A stretch of 64,000 bases of DNA from an uncultured Verrucomicrobiales bacterium (GCA_937934595.1 CALGZA010000019.1:1-64000); one strand, 5' to 3'. Shown: positions 16,757-27,305, counted from the first letter of the stretch. Notes: generated by a model not told the origin, from the sequence alone. Made by a program: numbers and translations.

Positions 16757-18178
16757 ATGACCAGAATCAAAATCATCCTACTAACTCTAATTTACTCCAT
16801 AACACTCCTCTCCGCTCAAGTGAAAATCGCCTGTGTAGGAGACTCCATCACATTCGGATCAGGTATCAAACAACGTGAAACCCTAAGCTATCCAAGCCAA
16901 CTCAGATCAATGCTTGGCAAAAACTATGAAGTCAAAAACTTCGGCGTCAGCGGCTGCACCATGCTCCAAAAAGGTGACAGACCATACATGAAAACAACCA
17001 CCTACAAAGCATCACTAGAATATCAACCCGATATCGTCATCATCAAACTAGGCACAAACGACTCAAAACCACGCAACTGGAAACACAAAACAAGCTTCCC
17101 TAGCAGCGCCAACAAACTCATCACCTCCTACCAACAACTCAACTCAAAACCCAGAATCATCCTCTGCAAGCCAGTACCAGTTATCGGATCAGGCCGCTGG
17201 GGCATCACAGAAAAAATACTCAGAAACGATGTAGCAAAACAAATTGCTAAAGTCGCCTCATCCATGAACATCGAACTCATAAACCTCCACATCCCGCTCC
17301 GAGACAAACCAGAACTCATACCAGACACCGTCCACCCAAACGCAGAAGGCGCCAAACTCATAGCACAACACCTAAACCAATACCTCTCACAACCCAGAGA
17401 TAAATCATTCAAATTCGTCACTAGCAACAACTCATCCGAAAGCTATTTCCACGGCTTTAAAATGCTCTCCTGGAATAAAAATAAACATCGTATCGTGATC
17501 CCTAAATTAGCAGCCCAGGGCAAACCCTGGATCTGGCGCGCCAGATTCTGGGGCCACCAACCTCAATTCGATATCCAAATGTTAGAACTCGGCTACCACA
17601 TCCTATACTGTGACGTTGCTAACCTATTCGGAGCTCCATCTGCTGTAAAACGCTGGGACAACTTCTATCAAATCACACAACAAAAAGGCCTTAACCCAAA
17701 ACCCATCCTAGAAGGCATGTCGCGCGGCGGACTCATCATCCACAACTGGGCAGTCGCTAACCCAGACAAAGTAGCAGGAATCATCGGCGATAACTGCGTC
17801 ATGGACTTCAAAAGCTGGCCGGCAGGCATGGGTGCAGCAAATACATCAACGCGCGCATGGAACAATTGCAAATCTGCATACAACTTCAAAACCGATGCCC
17901 AAGCAAAAACCTACAAACTAAACCCCATAGACACACTCAACAAAATCAAACAAGCTAACATCCCCCTTCTCTACCTCATCGGCCTGAATGACAAAGTAGT
18001 TCCTGCCAGCGAAAACGCATCACTAGCAGAAGAAAAACTAAAACCATACCAACACCTAACAATAATCAACAAACCAGGAAAAGGTCATCACCCACACTCA
18101 CTACCCAACCCTGCACCAATCACAAAATTCGCTCTCAAATGCTCAGGATTTCTAAACGCACCCCTCCCCACTAAATAA
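16757..18178 (+). CDS. Secreted two-domain hydrolase: SGNH esterase fused to alpha/beta hydrolase
   Basis: 473 residues. Signal peptide 1-20. Residues about 22-210 form an SGNH domain: CVGDSITFGSG (Ser), KLGTNDSKPR (Asn) and DTVHPNAEGA (Asp, His). Residues about 220-465 form an alpha/beta hydrolase with nucleophile elbow LEGMSRGGL near 325 and a late GKGHHPHS likely carrying the catalytic His. The second domain resembles the separate secreted hydrolase at 37859-38680 (shared PW.W, a conserved FG..., SRGGL and a W followed by NP..V pattern). Two esterase-type active sites in one exported chain suggest stepwise removal of acyl groups from a polysaccharide; substrate not determined. The convergent neighbour ends 2 bp away. 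Confidence 0.85.
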   Translation: MTRIKIILLTLIYSITLLSAQVKIACVGDSITFGSGIKQRETLSYPSQLRSMLGKNYEVKNFGVSGCTMLQKGDRPYMKTTTYKASLEYQPDIVIIKLGTNDSKPRNWKHKTSFPSSANKLITSYQQLNSKPRIILCKPVPVIGSGRWGITEKILRNDVAKQIAKVASSMNIELINLHIPLRDKPELIPDTVHPNAEGAKLIAQHLNQYLSQPRDKSFKFVTSNNSSESYFHGFKMLSWNKNKHRIVIPKLAAQGKPWIWRARFWGHQPQFDIQMLELGYHILYCDVANLFGAPSAVKRWDNFYQITQQKGLNPKPILEGMSRGGLIIHNWAVANPDKVAGIIGDNCVMDFKSWPAGMGAANTSTRAWNNCKSAYNFKTDAQAKTYKLNPIDTLNKIKQANIPLLYLIGLNDKVVPASENASLAEEKLKPYQHLTIINKPGKGHHPHSLPNPAPITKFALKCSGFLNAPLPTK

Positions 18179-18180
18179 AC

Positions 18181-19134
18181 CTACTTCCCTCCCCACTCCG
18201 TTCGCACCAATACCTTGTCAACAACCCCTCTAACAGAACTCAAGTCGCTAAGATCATAATTAATACTTCCAGACTTAAAGGCTCCCTCACCCGTTCCCAA
18301 AAGTGATAAAAGAGTATAAGGATTCGTAGACTCAGGGTCCACTAATCCCACATACAGAACCGAGGGCTGTTCATCACCAGCTACATTAACTTCCACATAA
18401 ACAGCAAACGCATCTCGTGAGCTCAAATTATTAGCCAAATCAAATTTGTGATTCTTTGTCGGACCAGAAATAGCATCATGCAACCCATCCGGCCCCACCC
18501 CACAGATAGCCGTATATCGGTTCCTCCACACTGGCAAAATCTCTCCTCGCTTCACCTCACCACCCTCCCACCCCACATCCTCAGAAAACCTCAAACCCTC
18601 AGAAATATACAGCGTCTCTATCATAGATCCAGACTTCGTCTCCACCCATATCGCCACAGACTTCTCCGCCTCCTCACCAGCCTTAGTCCAATCTAACATA
18701 ACATCAATAGAAGAACGCTCCGTAGCTAACTTAAATGCATACAACCCAGCCTCACCAGCCTCACCTAGCACATCACTCCGATGCCTAAAAATCTCACCTT
18801 TATGCCTAGACTCATAACTAAGACCCACCACCTCTCGTGCACCCGGCCACGCATACCAAGCTGCTGACCAATACAAACCACTAAATAACAAACTCAGCAC
18901 AATAGGCATAATGTTCCAGCCGCCCTTCCCCCGCACCATAGAACGCATCTGCCGCAGCCTACCCAGAATATGCACCCCTATCAACACCGTCACAGCAAAA
19001 CCACAAAGCATGTGAACCCGCGTAACCTCAATGCTAAAAGGCTGAAAAAAACGCACCACACCCGTCACAACAAGCGCAAGAAAATTCAGTAACATACAAA
19101 GATGACTGAACCGATAAAGTGTCTTATTTCTCAT
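18181..19134 (-). CDS. Membrane protein with cytochrome-b561/DUF4405-like N-terminus
   Basis: About 317 residues. The N-terminal 100 residues contain three hydrophobic segments with conserved histidines (RFSHLCMLLNFLALVVTGV, VHMLCGFAVTVLIGVHILG), a layout like b-type-haem membrane anchors. The remaining 220 residues are a soluble, probably extracytoplasmic domain with DVMLDWTKAGEEAEKSVAIW and a DUF2271-like or haem-periphery character; this part is not firmly recognised. The frame opens with TTG at 19149; the ATG at 19134 overlaps the upstream gene's stop (ATGAGAAATAA) and is preferred. The coupling to an FAD oxidoreductase suggests an electron-transfer partner, which is an inference. Confidence 0.6.
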   Translation of the reverse strand: MRNKTLYRFSHLCMLLNFLALVVTGVVRFFQPFSIEVTRVHMLCGFAVTVLIGVHILGRLRQMRSMVRGKGGWNIMPIVLSLLFSGLYWSAAWYAWPGAREVVGLSYESRHKGEIFRHRSDVLGEAGEAGLYAFKLATERSSIDVMLDWTKAGEEAEKSVAIWVETKSGSMIETLYISEGLRFSEDVGWEGGEVKRGEILPVWRNRYTAICGVGPDGLHDAISGPTKNHKFDLANNLSSRDAFAVYVEVNVAGDEQPSVLYVGLVDPESTNPYTLLSLLGTGEGAFKSGSINYDLSDLSSVRGVVDKVLVRTEWGGK

Positions 19135-20932
19135 CCCCTTTAAAACCAATCAAAGCCCTTAACTCTTTGATATGTTTTTCATAAACCCCGCGTGGACTCG
19201 TATCATACTTCTTACACAAAGCAGCAGCATACCCACACGCCACTCCCATCTGACCAGTCGTATTCATCACCCTAGGTCCACATAGCCCAATGTGCGAACA
19301 ACTAAAACAACGACCAGCCATCATGAGATTCGGAATCTCCTTAGAATACAGCGACCGAAAAGGTATATAGTAATGTTTCTTCAACTTACGAAATAAAGCC
19401 TTAGATATAAAATCCACCACAAAACCCTTCAAAACCTTCTGATAATGAGCATCTATCTCACGCTTTTCCACCACCACCGTGTCAGGAAAATAAGTAGCGT
19501 CAATAATATCATTCATCGTATACACATGATCACCCAGCAACCTCCGTGACTCACGCTTACCGCCAATATAAGCCACCCACTCAAGCTTATACTTCGCATT
19601 CAATGGATTCTTCTTCACATTTGAAAAATTCCCATACACCGCCCGGAACATATGATCACGTATCGCCTCACCATCATCTATCTGATGTTTATCATTCGCA
19701 GAATACTCCCAATACCACTCAGACTTCGGCTCTGCATAACTCTTCGCCACATCCTTAGCCCACGGTGTAGAAGGAAACGTCTCCAGCTTATCAGACTGCA
19801 CACTATTCCACATCACCGTTGTCCCCATCACCCTATTATCTTTTTGCTTCGGGGACCACAGATCCCCATGCTTATCCCACCCCTCACCATACGTATCCCT
19901 TGACTCCCGACCATAGCTGGATGTAGCTCCAGCCTTATGCCCCACTATCCCATCACCCGTACAGTCAATAAATCGCTTACCATTGAAAACCATCCGGACC
20001 TGACTTGTGTTACTCCTAGCCTCTAAACTGAATATCTTTCCCCCATGCATATTCACTGCATCCACGGAATAATCTTTATACACAGTAACATTCTCAGCAT
20101 CCCTCATCGTCGCATGACGCTTCGCCTCATCCTCATAAGCCTTCTTTGAGCCATTCGGCCAATGCCTCGTATCCAGCTTCTTTAATATCCTGCCCACCTT
20201 ACCATGTATCCCCAAGGTATGCACCCGCACTTCACTACTTGCATTCCCTCCTAGCACAGGCCTGTTAGATATTAAAGCCACCTTCAACCCCTGCTCACCA
20301 GCTGCAAGAGCCGCAGCACAACCAGCAACCCCTCCTCCAGCCACCACTAAATCATACTCCTCTGAATGCAATGCCATCGTACGATGATATCTCTGCCTCC
20401 AAGCACCTAACGCCTCTAACTCAGCCGGAGGAACAAATGATTCATCCCTCGTAAAATATATCGCATCACATCGCCCCTCAAAGCCAGTAAGATCCACTAA
20501 CTCTATCTGGTTATCACCAGCTTTCAGCTTTACCTTTACCCCCTTCTGCCAGTCCCAACCCGCCTCAGTCCCAAAAACCGTTTCTAACAGAACTCCATTC
20601 ACCTTCAGCTTAAATCTACCAGGCGCATCCCACTCCCCAGGACACCAGTCTCTAGTTCTCACCCATACCCTATACTCACCCACTTCACCCACCGCAAAAC
20701 TAGTCTTAGCATTTGCAACAGGCACACCCATCCCATGAGCCAGCAAATAAGGGCTACCCATTTGCTCTATAAACTGAGGGTCCACCTTCCAGCCTCCCTT
20801 ATCCTCAAAAGTCACAGCATCTAACAAAATAGCTTCTAAACCCCCACCCAGCGGATCAGTATCCGTATCCGCAAGTACCGATGATGCCCCAGCCATACTA
20901 GCCAGCTTAAGAAAATTCCTACGCTTAATCAT
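19124..20932 (-). CDS. Tat-exported FAD-dependent oxidoreductase (FAD_oxidored family)
   Basis: 602 residues. Twin-arginine leader KRRNFLKLASMAG at the N-terminus. A jelly-roll-like region (about 30-150; YRVWVRTRDWCPGEWDAPG) looks carbohydrate-binding. The FAD domain begins near 188 with DLVVAGGGVAGCAAALAAGE (dinucleotide fold) and LGGNASSEVRVH near 230; a late GRCFSCSHIGLCGPRVMNT closes the domain. Homologues of this FAD_oxidored type commonly sit in polysaccharide-utilisation regions beside sulfatases, as here (the sulfatase gene ends 51 bp upstream). It probably oxidises a sugar-related compound and may hand electrons to the overlapping b561-like gene. Confidence 0.85.
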   Translation of the reverse strand: MIKRRNFLKLASMAGASSVLADTDTDPLGGGLEAILLDAVTFEDKGGWKVDPQFIEQMGSPYLLAHGMGVPVANAKTSFAVGEVGEYRVWVRTRDWCPGEWDAPGRFKLKVNGVLLETVFGTEAGWDWQKGVKVKLKAGDNQIELVDLTGFEGRCDAIYFTRDESFVPPAELEALGAWRQRYHRTMALHSEEYDLVVAGGGVAGCAAALAAGEQGLKVALISNRPVLGGNASSEVRVHTLGIHGKVGRILKKLDTRHWPNGSKKAYEDEAKRHATMRDAENVTVYKDYSVDAVNMHGGKIFSLEARSNTSQVRMVFNGKRFIDCTGDGIVGHKAGATSSYGRESRDTYGEGWDKHGDLWSPKQKDNRVMGTTVMWNSVQSDKLETFPSTPWAKDVAKSYAEPKSEWYWEYSANDKHQIDDGEAIRDHMFRAVYGNFSNVKKNPLNAKYKLEWVAYIGGKRESRRLLGDHVYTMNDIIDATYFPDTVVVEKREIDAHYQKVLKGFVVDFISKALFRKLKKHYYIPFRSLYSKEIPNLMMAGRCFSCSHIGLCGPRVMNTTGQMGVACGYAAALCKKYDTSPRGVYEKHIKELRALIGFKGDEK

Positions 20933-20983
20933 GATTTTATATTCTAGAACTAAAAGACATCATCCCCACCTATTCTGAAGCCA

Positions 20984-22594
20984 CTACTTCCGCTTCCGCC
21001 TCGCAGCATGCGCCTCATAACTCGGAGCCTCCACATCCTTGCGGATCTGATGATAACGCCTAACCAAATCCTCCTGAACCTCCTTGTAAGACTCATCACC
21101 ATAAATACTCCGCATCTCCTGTGGATCTTTCTCTAAATCAAACATCTGCCACTCCTTCGTATCAGGTATATAAAATAACTTATATCGCTTCGTCCTCACG
21201 CCAAAATGCTGCGGCACACGGTGCACACCAAGCTCATAATAAGAATAATAAACTATATCCCTTAAATCTTTCTTCTCACCTTTTAACACAGGAACCAACG
21301 ACAACCCCTGAACATCCGCAGGCGATTTCAAACCAGCCATCTCCATAAATGTCGGAGCATAATCAATATTCTGAATCATCGCATCAGGCCTACTCCCTGG
21401 CTTTATCACTCCAGGCCATTTAATCACAAACGGCATCTTAAATGACTCCTCAAACATCCAGCGCTTATCATACCAACCATGCTCACCTAAATAAAACCCC
21501 TGATCAGATGAATAAATCACTATCGTATTCTTACTCAACCCATTCTTCTCCAGATACTTCGTCACACGCCCTACACACTCATCCACAGACTTCACAGTCC
21601 CCAAATAATTCTTCATGTAACGCTGATACTTCCAACGAACCACATCCTTATCACTCAGCTTACCACCCTTAAAATCTTTTATAAACTCCTTATTCAACGG
21701 CCCATAATGCGCATCCCATACCTTCTTCTGCTCAGCATCCATTCTCTTATACTCAATAGGCGGACCCATCGTCCCCGTCAGCTTCGCCCCATCCATCTCC
21801 TCTTTACGTATCTTCAAATCATAAACCCACCAAAAATGACGATCTATCTCCATCTCATTCTTAGGTAACTCACCACTCCTATTCTCATAATTATCAAACA
21901 AACTATCAGGCTCAGGTATATTAACCCCATCAAAAAGATTCAAATGCCGTAACGCAGGTGAAAACGTCCTATGCGGAGCCTTATACTGACACATCAGTAA
22001 AAACGGCTTCTCCTTATCCCTTCCATCCAGCCACTTCAAAGCCTTATCCGTCGTTATGTCCGTTACATATCCATGCTCACGCTTCCTACTACCATCCATC
22101 TGGATAAAATCAGGATTATAATAATTCCCCTGACCCGGCAATATCTCCCAATAATCAAACCCAGTAGGATCCGTCATCAAATGCCACTTACCTATAACCG
22201 CTGACTGATAACCACTCTTGCCCATATCCTTCACAAAAGTCCACTGACTCTGATCAAAACCCTTTCCCTCAGAATTCCTCATAAACCCATTCTTGTGACT
22301 ATGCTTGCCAGACAAAATATTCGCTCGTGACGGACCACAGATCGAATTCGCACAAAATGAATTATTAAAAATCGCACCCTCCTTCGCCAACTGATCAATA
22401 TGTGGAGTCGGTGCCGTGCCCGCTAACCTCCCACCATAAGCAGAAATCGCATTAAGAGCATGGTCATCAGAAAATATAAACACAATGTTCGGCCTCTCAT
22501 CAGACTTCTTGGCATCCTGAGCATCAGACCTCAGTAACCCAATGCCAAATACACAGCTAAATACAGCAACAGATAATATACTAGATAGTTTCAT
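20984..22594 (-). CDS. Secreted sulfatase (formylglycine type)
   Basis: About 536 residues. The start at 22594 gives a typical signal peptide (MKLSSILSVAVFSCVFG); the longer frame from 22684 adds 30 residues of unlikely sequence. Type I sulfatase landmarks: NIVFIFSDDHALNAISAYGG (metal-binding Asp pair), NSICGPSRANILSGKHSH with the C-x-P-S-R motif whose Cys becomes formylglycine, and IVIYSSDQGFYLGEHGWYDKR near the C-terminal metal site. It hydrolyses sulfate esters, in this setting likely on a polysaccharide. No maturase gene is in the window. It is followed by the FAD oxidoreductase. Confidence 0.92.
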   Translation of the reverse strand: MKLSSILSVAVFSCVFGIGLLRSDAQDAKKSDERPNIVFIFSDDHALNAISAYGGRLAGTAPTPHIDQLAKEGAIFNNSFCANSICGPSRANILSGKHSHKNGFMRNSEGKGFDQSQWTFVKDMGKSGYQSAVIGKWHLMTDPTGFDYWEILPGQGNYYNPDFIQMDGSRKREHGYVTDITTDKALKWLDGRDKEKPFLLMCQYKAPHRTFSPALRHLNLFDGVNIPEPDSLFDNYENRSGELPKNEMEIDRHFWWVYDLKIRKEEMDGAKLTGTMGPPIEYKRMDAEQKKVWDAHYGPLNKEFIKDFKGGKLSDKDVVRWKYQRYMKNYLGTVKSVDECVGRVTKYLEKNGLSKNTIVIYSSDQGFYLGEHGWYDKRWMFEESFKMPFVIKWPGVIKPGSRPDAMIQNIDYAPTFMEMAGLKSPADVQGLSLVPVLKGEKKDLRDIVYYSYYELGVHRVPQHFGVRTKRYKLFYIPDTKEWQMFDLEKDPQEMRSIYGDESYKEVQEDLVRRYHQIRKDVEAPSYEAHAARRKRK

Positions 22595-22742
22595 AAAATA
22601 GGAATAATTGATTCTTAGCATAAGTGTATGACTCACCCCCCTATTATCAACAAATAAATTTCCTCCATGTGAATTCCCATCCACTTAGCAGCCGAAACCC
22701 TTATTCATACAAAACCTATTTTAATACCTTCATCTAGAAATA

Positions 22743-23939
22743 CTACCTGATAGTTGTATCACTTGGTAGAATCTGCTTCTTCAACAACTTCTGCACACTC
22801 AACTCAAAAGCATTCTTTGCCACCCCTTTCCCACTCGCCTTCTTCGCCATCTCCTCAGCTATATGCTTTTCTCGGGCTGTAATCAATGCATCCATCTCCT
22901 TCTTGATCTTAACTCGCTGCTTAAGCTTATCATCCAGTAACTTTACCAAATCACCTTGAGCCAACTTCTTATACTTTGCAGGTAAAAAATCAGAATTCAA
23001 ATTCTTCAAGTCAACCTTCTTATCACCCCACTCTGAGACCAAATCATTATCACCAAGAAACGCTTTATAACTACCAGAGTGATTCGATAAACACGCCGCA
23101 CGCCAAGCATTACCCTCAGTATTCTTCTTAAGTATCGCATTAGAATGATCTACCTTCCACTTTGCCTGCTCCTGTCTCTTCAAGTCACCATAAGGGATCA
23201 CAGACAAATTAAGCTGCAAAGTCAAATCCGCAATAGGCTTATCCTGTGGACAACTAATCGCCACCGAACCCCCATCCTGCGGAAGCACTATATACTCCCC
23301 ACCACCCAGTCTAGCAATATGCTTCCATGGCTGTACCGTCTGCCTCATGTTACCACACTGAACCGTATTCACCGTGATCCCTTTCTCTTTTGCTAGATTA
23401 CAACTCACTGTGTAATCAACATCCTGTTTATAATCCATATGAGGCGGCGCATCACCAACTAAGAAAATAATGCGTGAAACATGATTCCCCTCAGTCCAGT
23501 GAACTTTCGTGACAGCCTCATTCAGTGCTTGATTAACAGACTCTGGCATGTCGCCACCACCACCAGCATGAAACTTCATCAACTGAGAATGCACCACATC
23601 TAAATCCTCATTCAAATTCGTCAATTGCGTAACATAAGCATCCCCCTTATCGCGATAAGCCACCAGCGAGAACCTTATCTTTGGCGAACCCTGAAGCTGA
23701 GATATCTGGCTAGCTATACTCCAGATCTTCTGTTTCGCAGCACTGATTAACCCACCCATAGAACCCGTAGTATCCAGCACAAAACATACCTCAACAGTCT
23801 TCTTCTGCTTCTTCGTTACAACCCTGATATCCCCAGTCAAAGACTTACCCATATCCCCAGGTGCAGCCATCAGTGGTGAAATCCCCATAGCGAAGCAAGA
23901 TGTACCAGCTCCAATAATAATCTTCTTTAATGTATTCAT
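22743..23939 (-). CDS. Secreted von Willebrand factor A domain protein
   Basis: 398 residues. Signal peptide 1-25 (ending PLMAAPG). A VWA domain spans about 48-235, with the MIDAS motif VLDTTGSMGGLISAAK near 53, SLVAYRDKGDAYVTQ near 105 and FLVGDAPPHMDY near 165. The C-terminal 160 residues are charged and helical (LKQRVKIKKEMDALITAREK). It binds a divalent metal and probably a protein or glycan ligand outside the cytoplasmic membrane. Monocistronic by position; 148 bp separate its stop from the sulfatase start. Confidence 0.85.
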   Translation of the reverse strand: MNTLKKIIIGAGTSCFAMGISPLMAAPGDMGKSLTGDIRVVTKKQKKTVEVCFVLDTTGSMGGLISAAKQKIWSIASQISQLQGSPKIRFSLVAYRDKGDAYVTQLTNLNEDLDVVHSQLMKFHAGGGGDMPESVNQALNEAVTKVHWTEGNHVSRIIFLVGDAPPHMDYKQDVDYTVSCNLAKEKGITVNTVQCGNMRQTVQPWKHIARLGGGEYIVLPQDGGSVAISCPQDKPIADLTLQLNLSVIPYGDLKRQEQAKWKVDHSNAILKKNTEGNAWRAACLSNHSGSYKAFLGDNDLVSEWGDKKVDLKNLNSDFLPAKYKKLAQGDLVKLLDDKLKQRVKIKKEMDALITAREKHIAEEMAKKASGKGVAKNAFELSVQKLLKKQILPSDTTIR

Positions 23940-24046
23940 AGTAAAATCATATTAGCACCTCATAACAAATTTACTGTAAATTGATTGTAAAGCATACTCA
24001 AAACCACCTTCCCTCCCCATCATAACTATGCTACCAAAGCATCCAC

Positions 24047-27000
24047 TTGAAATACCCAGATCACATCCACCACGCACTTACCCAAGCACTAGAAAACTCA
24101 GACCTCAGCCACGCACTCCACCCGGCTTCCCCCTCATCTGAGATGGCACCACTATGCCTAGCAGACACAGACAGGCACTCCGGCCTCTCATTCATCATCG
24201 CCGCAGCAGCCCACCACCATAAGAAAAACAACAACAAATCACGCGTCTGGTTCATCTCAGAACTCCCACGCCTAAACCAAGCCCTCTCCGCAGAACTCGC
24301 ATTCTGGAACATCCACTCCCATATACTACTCGCTAAAAATTCCCACTCCGCCACCACCGAACTAGACGACCCTGAAGCCAATGCAGACCGCCTAAACACA
24401 CTCGCCAACATCATATCTGGATCCATTGACCTCATCATCACCTCACAGCTTGACTCCCCCTGCCCATCACCAAAAGCACTCTCACTACAAGACACCACCC
24501 TAGAAACAGGAACAGAACAAGACCCAGACCAACTCATCCAGCTCCTCGAAAAAGCAGGATTCGAGCGCGTCGACCACATCCACAACAGAGGACAATACGC
24601 ACTCCGCGGCGGCATCCTAGACACCTACACATGGCAAGCTCCTCTTCCCATCAGAATCGAATTCTTCGACACAGAAATCGACTCCATCCGCGAGTTCGAC
24701 ATCAACACACAAACATCCATCCGCAAACTCAATCAAACAAACATCCACCTAACAGAACCAAAAGAAACAGCAACCGCTGCTGACTACATAGAAAAAAACG
24801 ACCTCATCATCACCCTCGAACACGAAAACCACAACCCACAAACACTCACCAACCACACAAACAACCTCATCATCTCGTCAGACCCACTCGCCAACCTATC
24901 CATTCACCCATCCCCACTCGGCGCATTCGAAGCAGGAGACTTCGTCCTCCAAGAAAACAAACGCCACGCATTCACCAAGCAACTAGCCGAATGGAACAAA
25001 GACCTCTGGAACACCCACATCATATTCTCTAACAACGGAGAAAAAGAACGTTTCACCGAGCTAATGGGTGACTCCAGCCTCAACGGACTAGAAGTCTCCA
25101 TAGCCAACAATAACCAGACAGCAACCCACTCCAGCCCGCCCGCACACGGCTTCATCATCCCCACAGCCAAACTCGCCGTCATCTCATCCGCAGAACTCTT
25201 CGGCCGCTACCAAACATCAAACAACCGAAAAAATAACCACCTCGAACACCAGCGAAAAGCACGAGCACAAACAGACATCCTAGACATCGAAAAAGGGGAC
25301 CTCGTCGTCCACACAGAATACGGTATCGGCAGATTCCAAGACATAACCACAGACACAGACGGAACAGAAGAAATCAACATCCGCTATCACAACAAAGCCA
25401 TCCTCTCCGTCCCCATAGACCAAGCTCACCTCCTCGCCAAATACGTAGGCATGGGAGGTAAATCACCCACACTCTCCAAACTCGGAGACGCAAAATGGGC
25501 CCGCGCACGAAAATCCGCAGAAAAGTCCATCATGGACTACGCCGCCCAGCTACTCCGGCTACAAGCAGAAAGACAAGTCCAAAAAGGCCAAGGACACCCT
25601 CCAGACACCAAATGGATGTGGGAATTCGAAAACTCATTCCGCTACACAGAAACTCCAGACCAGCTCACCGCCATCGAAGACACTAAAGCAGACATGGAAT
25701 GCCCCAAGCCCATGGACCGCCTCATCTGCGGTGACGTCGGATTCGGTAAAACAGAAGTCGCCATCCGCGCCGCATTCAAAGCCGTAACAGGTGGAAAACA
25801 AGCCGCCATCCTAGTCCCCACCACCGTCCTCGCAGAACAACACTGGCGCACATTCCGCGAACGCATGAGCGACTACCCAATCCGCATCGAACTACTCAAC
25901 CGCTTCCGCAAACCAGCAGAAATCCGCTCCACCATCAAAGGCCTCGCAGACGGATCCGTAGACATCGTCATCGGCACCCACAGACTCGTCTCAAACGACA
26001 TCCACTTCCAAAACCTCGGAGTCGCCATCGTCGACGAAGAACAACGCTTCGGAGTCAAACATAAAGAAAAATTCAAAGAACTCTTCGCCGGCATTGACCT
26101 CCTCACACTCTCAGCCACACCCATCCCACGCACACTATACCTCTCACTCATGGGCACCAGAGACATGTCCACCATCGACACCGCTCCACCTAACAAAGTC
26201 CCCGTCCAAACCTCCATCTGCGGATACGATGAACGCATCATCCGCAACGCCATCACAAGAGAAATGGAACGAGGCGGCCAAATCTTCTTCCTCCACAACC
26301 GAGTCCAAACCATCCAAACCATGAGGGACAAAATCAACGCCCTCGTCCCAAACGCCAAAATCCTCATCGGCCACGGACAAATGGAAAAAGACGAACTCGA
26401 AAACGTCATGCGTACCTTCGTCAACGGAGAAGCAGACATCCTACTCGCCACCACCATCATCGAAAGCGGCATAGACATCCCAAATGCCAACACCATCATC
26501 ATCGACCGCGCTGATCGCTTCGGACTAGCAGACCTATACCAGCTCCGCGGCAGAGTAGGCAGAGGAGGAACAAACGCCTACGCCATTCTACTCATCCCAC
26601 GTGACCTCACAGTAGGAGGTGACGCCACCAAGCGCATCAACGCCATCAAACAATACACAGCACTCGGATCAGGATTTAAAATAGCCATGCGAGACCTAGA
26701 AATCCGCGGCGCAGGAAACCTCCTAGGCACCAAACAATCCGGACACATCTCCAGCGTCGGATTCGACCTCTACTGCCAGCTCCTTCGCCAGTCCATCGAA
26801 CGCCTCCGCGGAAACAAAAACGCCATCCGCATAGACGTCACACTAAGAGCAGACTTCCTAAACTTCACCGAAAGCGGAACACCAAACAACAACAACAACA
26901 ACAACAATCACCGCCCCCCCTCCCCCGCTAACCTAAACTGTTTCATCCCGGCCAAATACATGACCGAACCCACCATGCGCATCCGCGCATACAAACAACT

Positions 27001-27283
27001 CGCAGAAGCAACCTCAGAAAACACCATCCAACAACTCAAAGAAAACTGGCAAGACCAATACGGCAAACTCCCAACACCAGCCCACAACCTCCTAGACACC
27101 ACACTCCTAAAAATAGCTGCCAGCAAAGCCAACATCACCAGCATCGAAATCAAAGCCCAGCGCCTCATGCTCACACGCAACAACCAATACATCATGCTCT
27201 CCCAAACCAAATTCCCCCGCCTAACAGCCACAAACCCAAAAGCAAAAATCAAAGAAGCACTCAACATGCTCAAAAGCATCTAA
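24047..27283 (+). CDS. mfd: Transcription-repair coupling factor Mfd
   Basis: 1078 residues. Mfd removes RNA polymerase stalled at DNA lesions and recruits UvrA. Domains in order: UvrB-homology region (1-330; GFERVDHIHNRGQYALRGG near 180), RNA-polymerase-interacting CarD-like domain (GDLVVHTEYGIGRF near 420), translocase with Walker A GDVGFGKTEV near 565 and DEEQRFG near 665, TRG region (LGSGFKIAMRDLEIRGAGN near 880), and C-terminal regulatory domain. The only start in range is TTG at 24047; an upstream in-frame stop at 24023 excludes a longer form. An (AAC)7 tract with a C-run interrupts it near residue 947. It is the main housekeeping gene on the plus strand here. Confidence 0.96.
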   Translation: MKYPDHIHHALTQALENSDLSHALHPASPSSEMAPLCLADTDRHSGLSFIIAAAAHHHKKNNNKSRVWFISELPRLNQALSAELAFWNIHSHILLAKNSHSATTELDDPEANADRLNTLANIISGSIDLIITSQLDSPCPSPKALSLQDTTLETGTEQDPDQLIQLLEKAGFERVDHIHNRGQYALRGGILDTYTWQAPLPIRIEFFDTEIDSIREFDINTQTSIRKLNQTNIHLTEPKETATAADYIEKNDLIITLEHENHNPQTLTNHTNNLIISSDPLANLSIHPSPLGAFEAGDFVLQENKRHAFTKQLAEWNKDLWNTHIIFSNNGEKERFTELMGDSSLNGLEVSIANNNQTATHSSPPAHGFIIPTAKLAVISSAELFGRYQTSNNRKNNHLEHQRKARAQTDILDIEKGDLVVHTEYGIGRFQDITTDTDGTEEINIRYHNKAILSVPIDQAHLLAKYVGMGGKSPTLSKLGDAKWARARKSAEKSIMDYAAQLLRLQAERQVQKGQGHPPDTKWMWEFENSFRYTETPDQLTAIEDTKADMECPKPMDRLICGDVGFGKTEVAIRAAFKAVTGGKQAAILVPTTVLAEQHWRTFRERMSDYPIRIELLNRFRKPAEIRSTIKGLADGSVDIVIGTHRLVSNDIHFQNLGVAIVDEEQRFGVKHKEKFKELFAGIDLLTLSATPIPRTLYLSLMGTRDMSTIDTAPPNKVPVQTSICGYDERIIRNAITREMERGGQIFFLHNRVQTIQTMRDKINALVPNAKILIGHGQMEKDELENVMRTFVNGEADILLATTIIESGIDIPNANTIIIDRADRFGLADLYQLRGRVGRGGTNAYAILLIPRDLTVGGDATKRINAIKQYTALGSGFKIAMRDLEIRGAGNLLGTKQSGHISSVGFDLYCQLLRQSIERLRGNKNAIRIDVTLRADFLNFTESGTPNNNNNNNNHRPPSPANLNCFIPAKYMTEPTMRIRAYKQLAEATSENTIQQLKENWQDQYGKLPTPAHNLLDTTLLKIAASKANITSIEIKAQRLMLTRNNQYIMLSQTKFPRLTATNPKAKIKEALNMLKSI
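26885..26926 (+). repeat. Coding (AAC)7 tract followed by C7 and C5 runs in mfd
   Basis: Seven AAC codons plus AAT (26885-26908) encode eight Asn. They are followed by a run of seven C (26914-26920) and, after one T, five C (26922-26926). The tract lies in the linker before the last domain of Mfd. Both tracts could change length by slippage: AAC in frame, C out of frame. Confidence 0.85.
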
Positions 27284-27305
27284 TCCTCCCTAAAAAGACT
27301 ACCAA

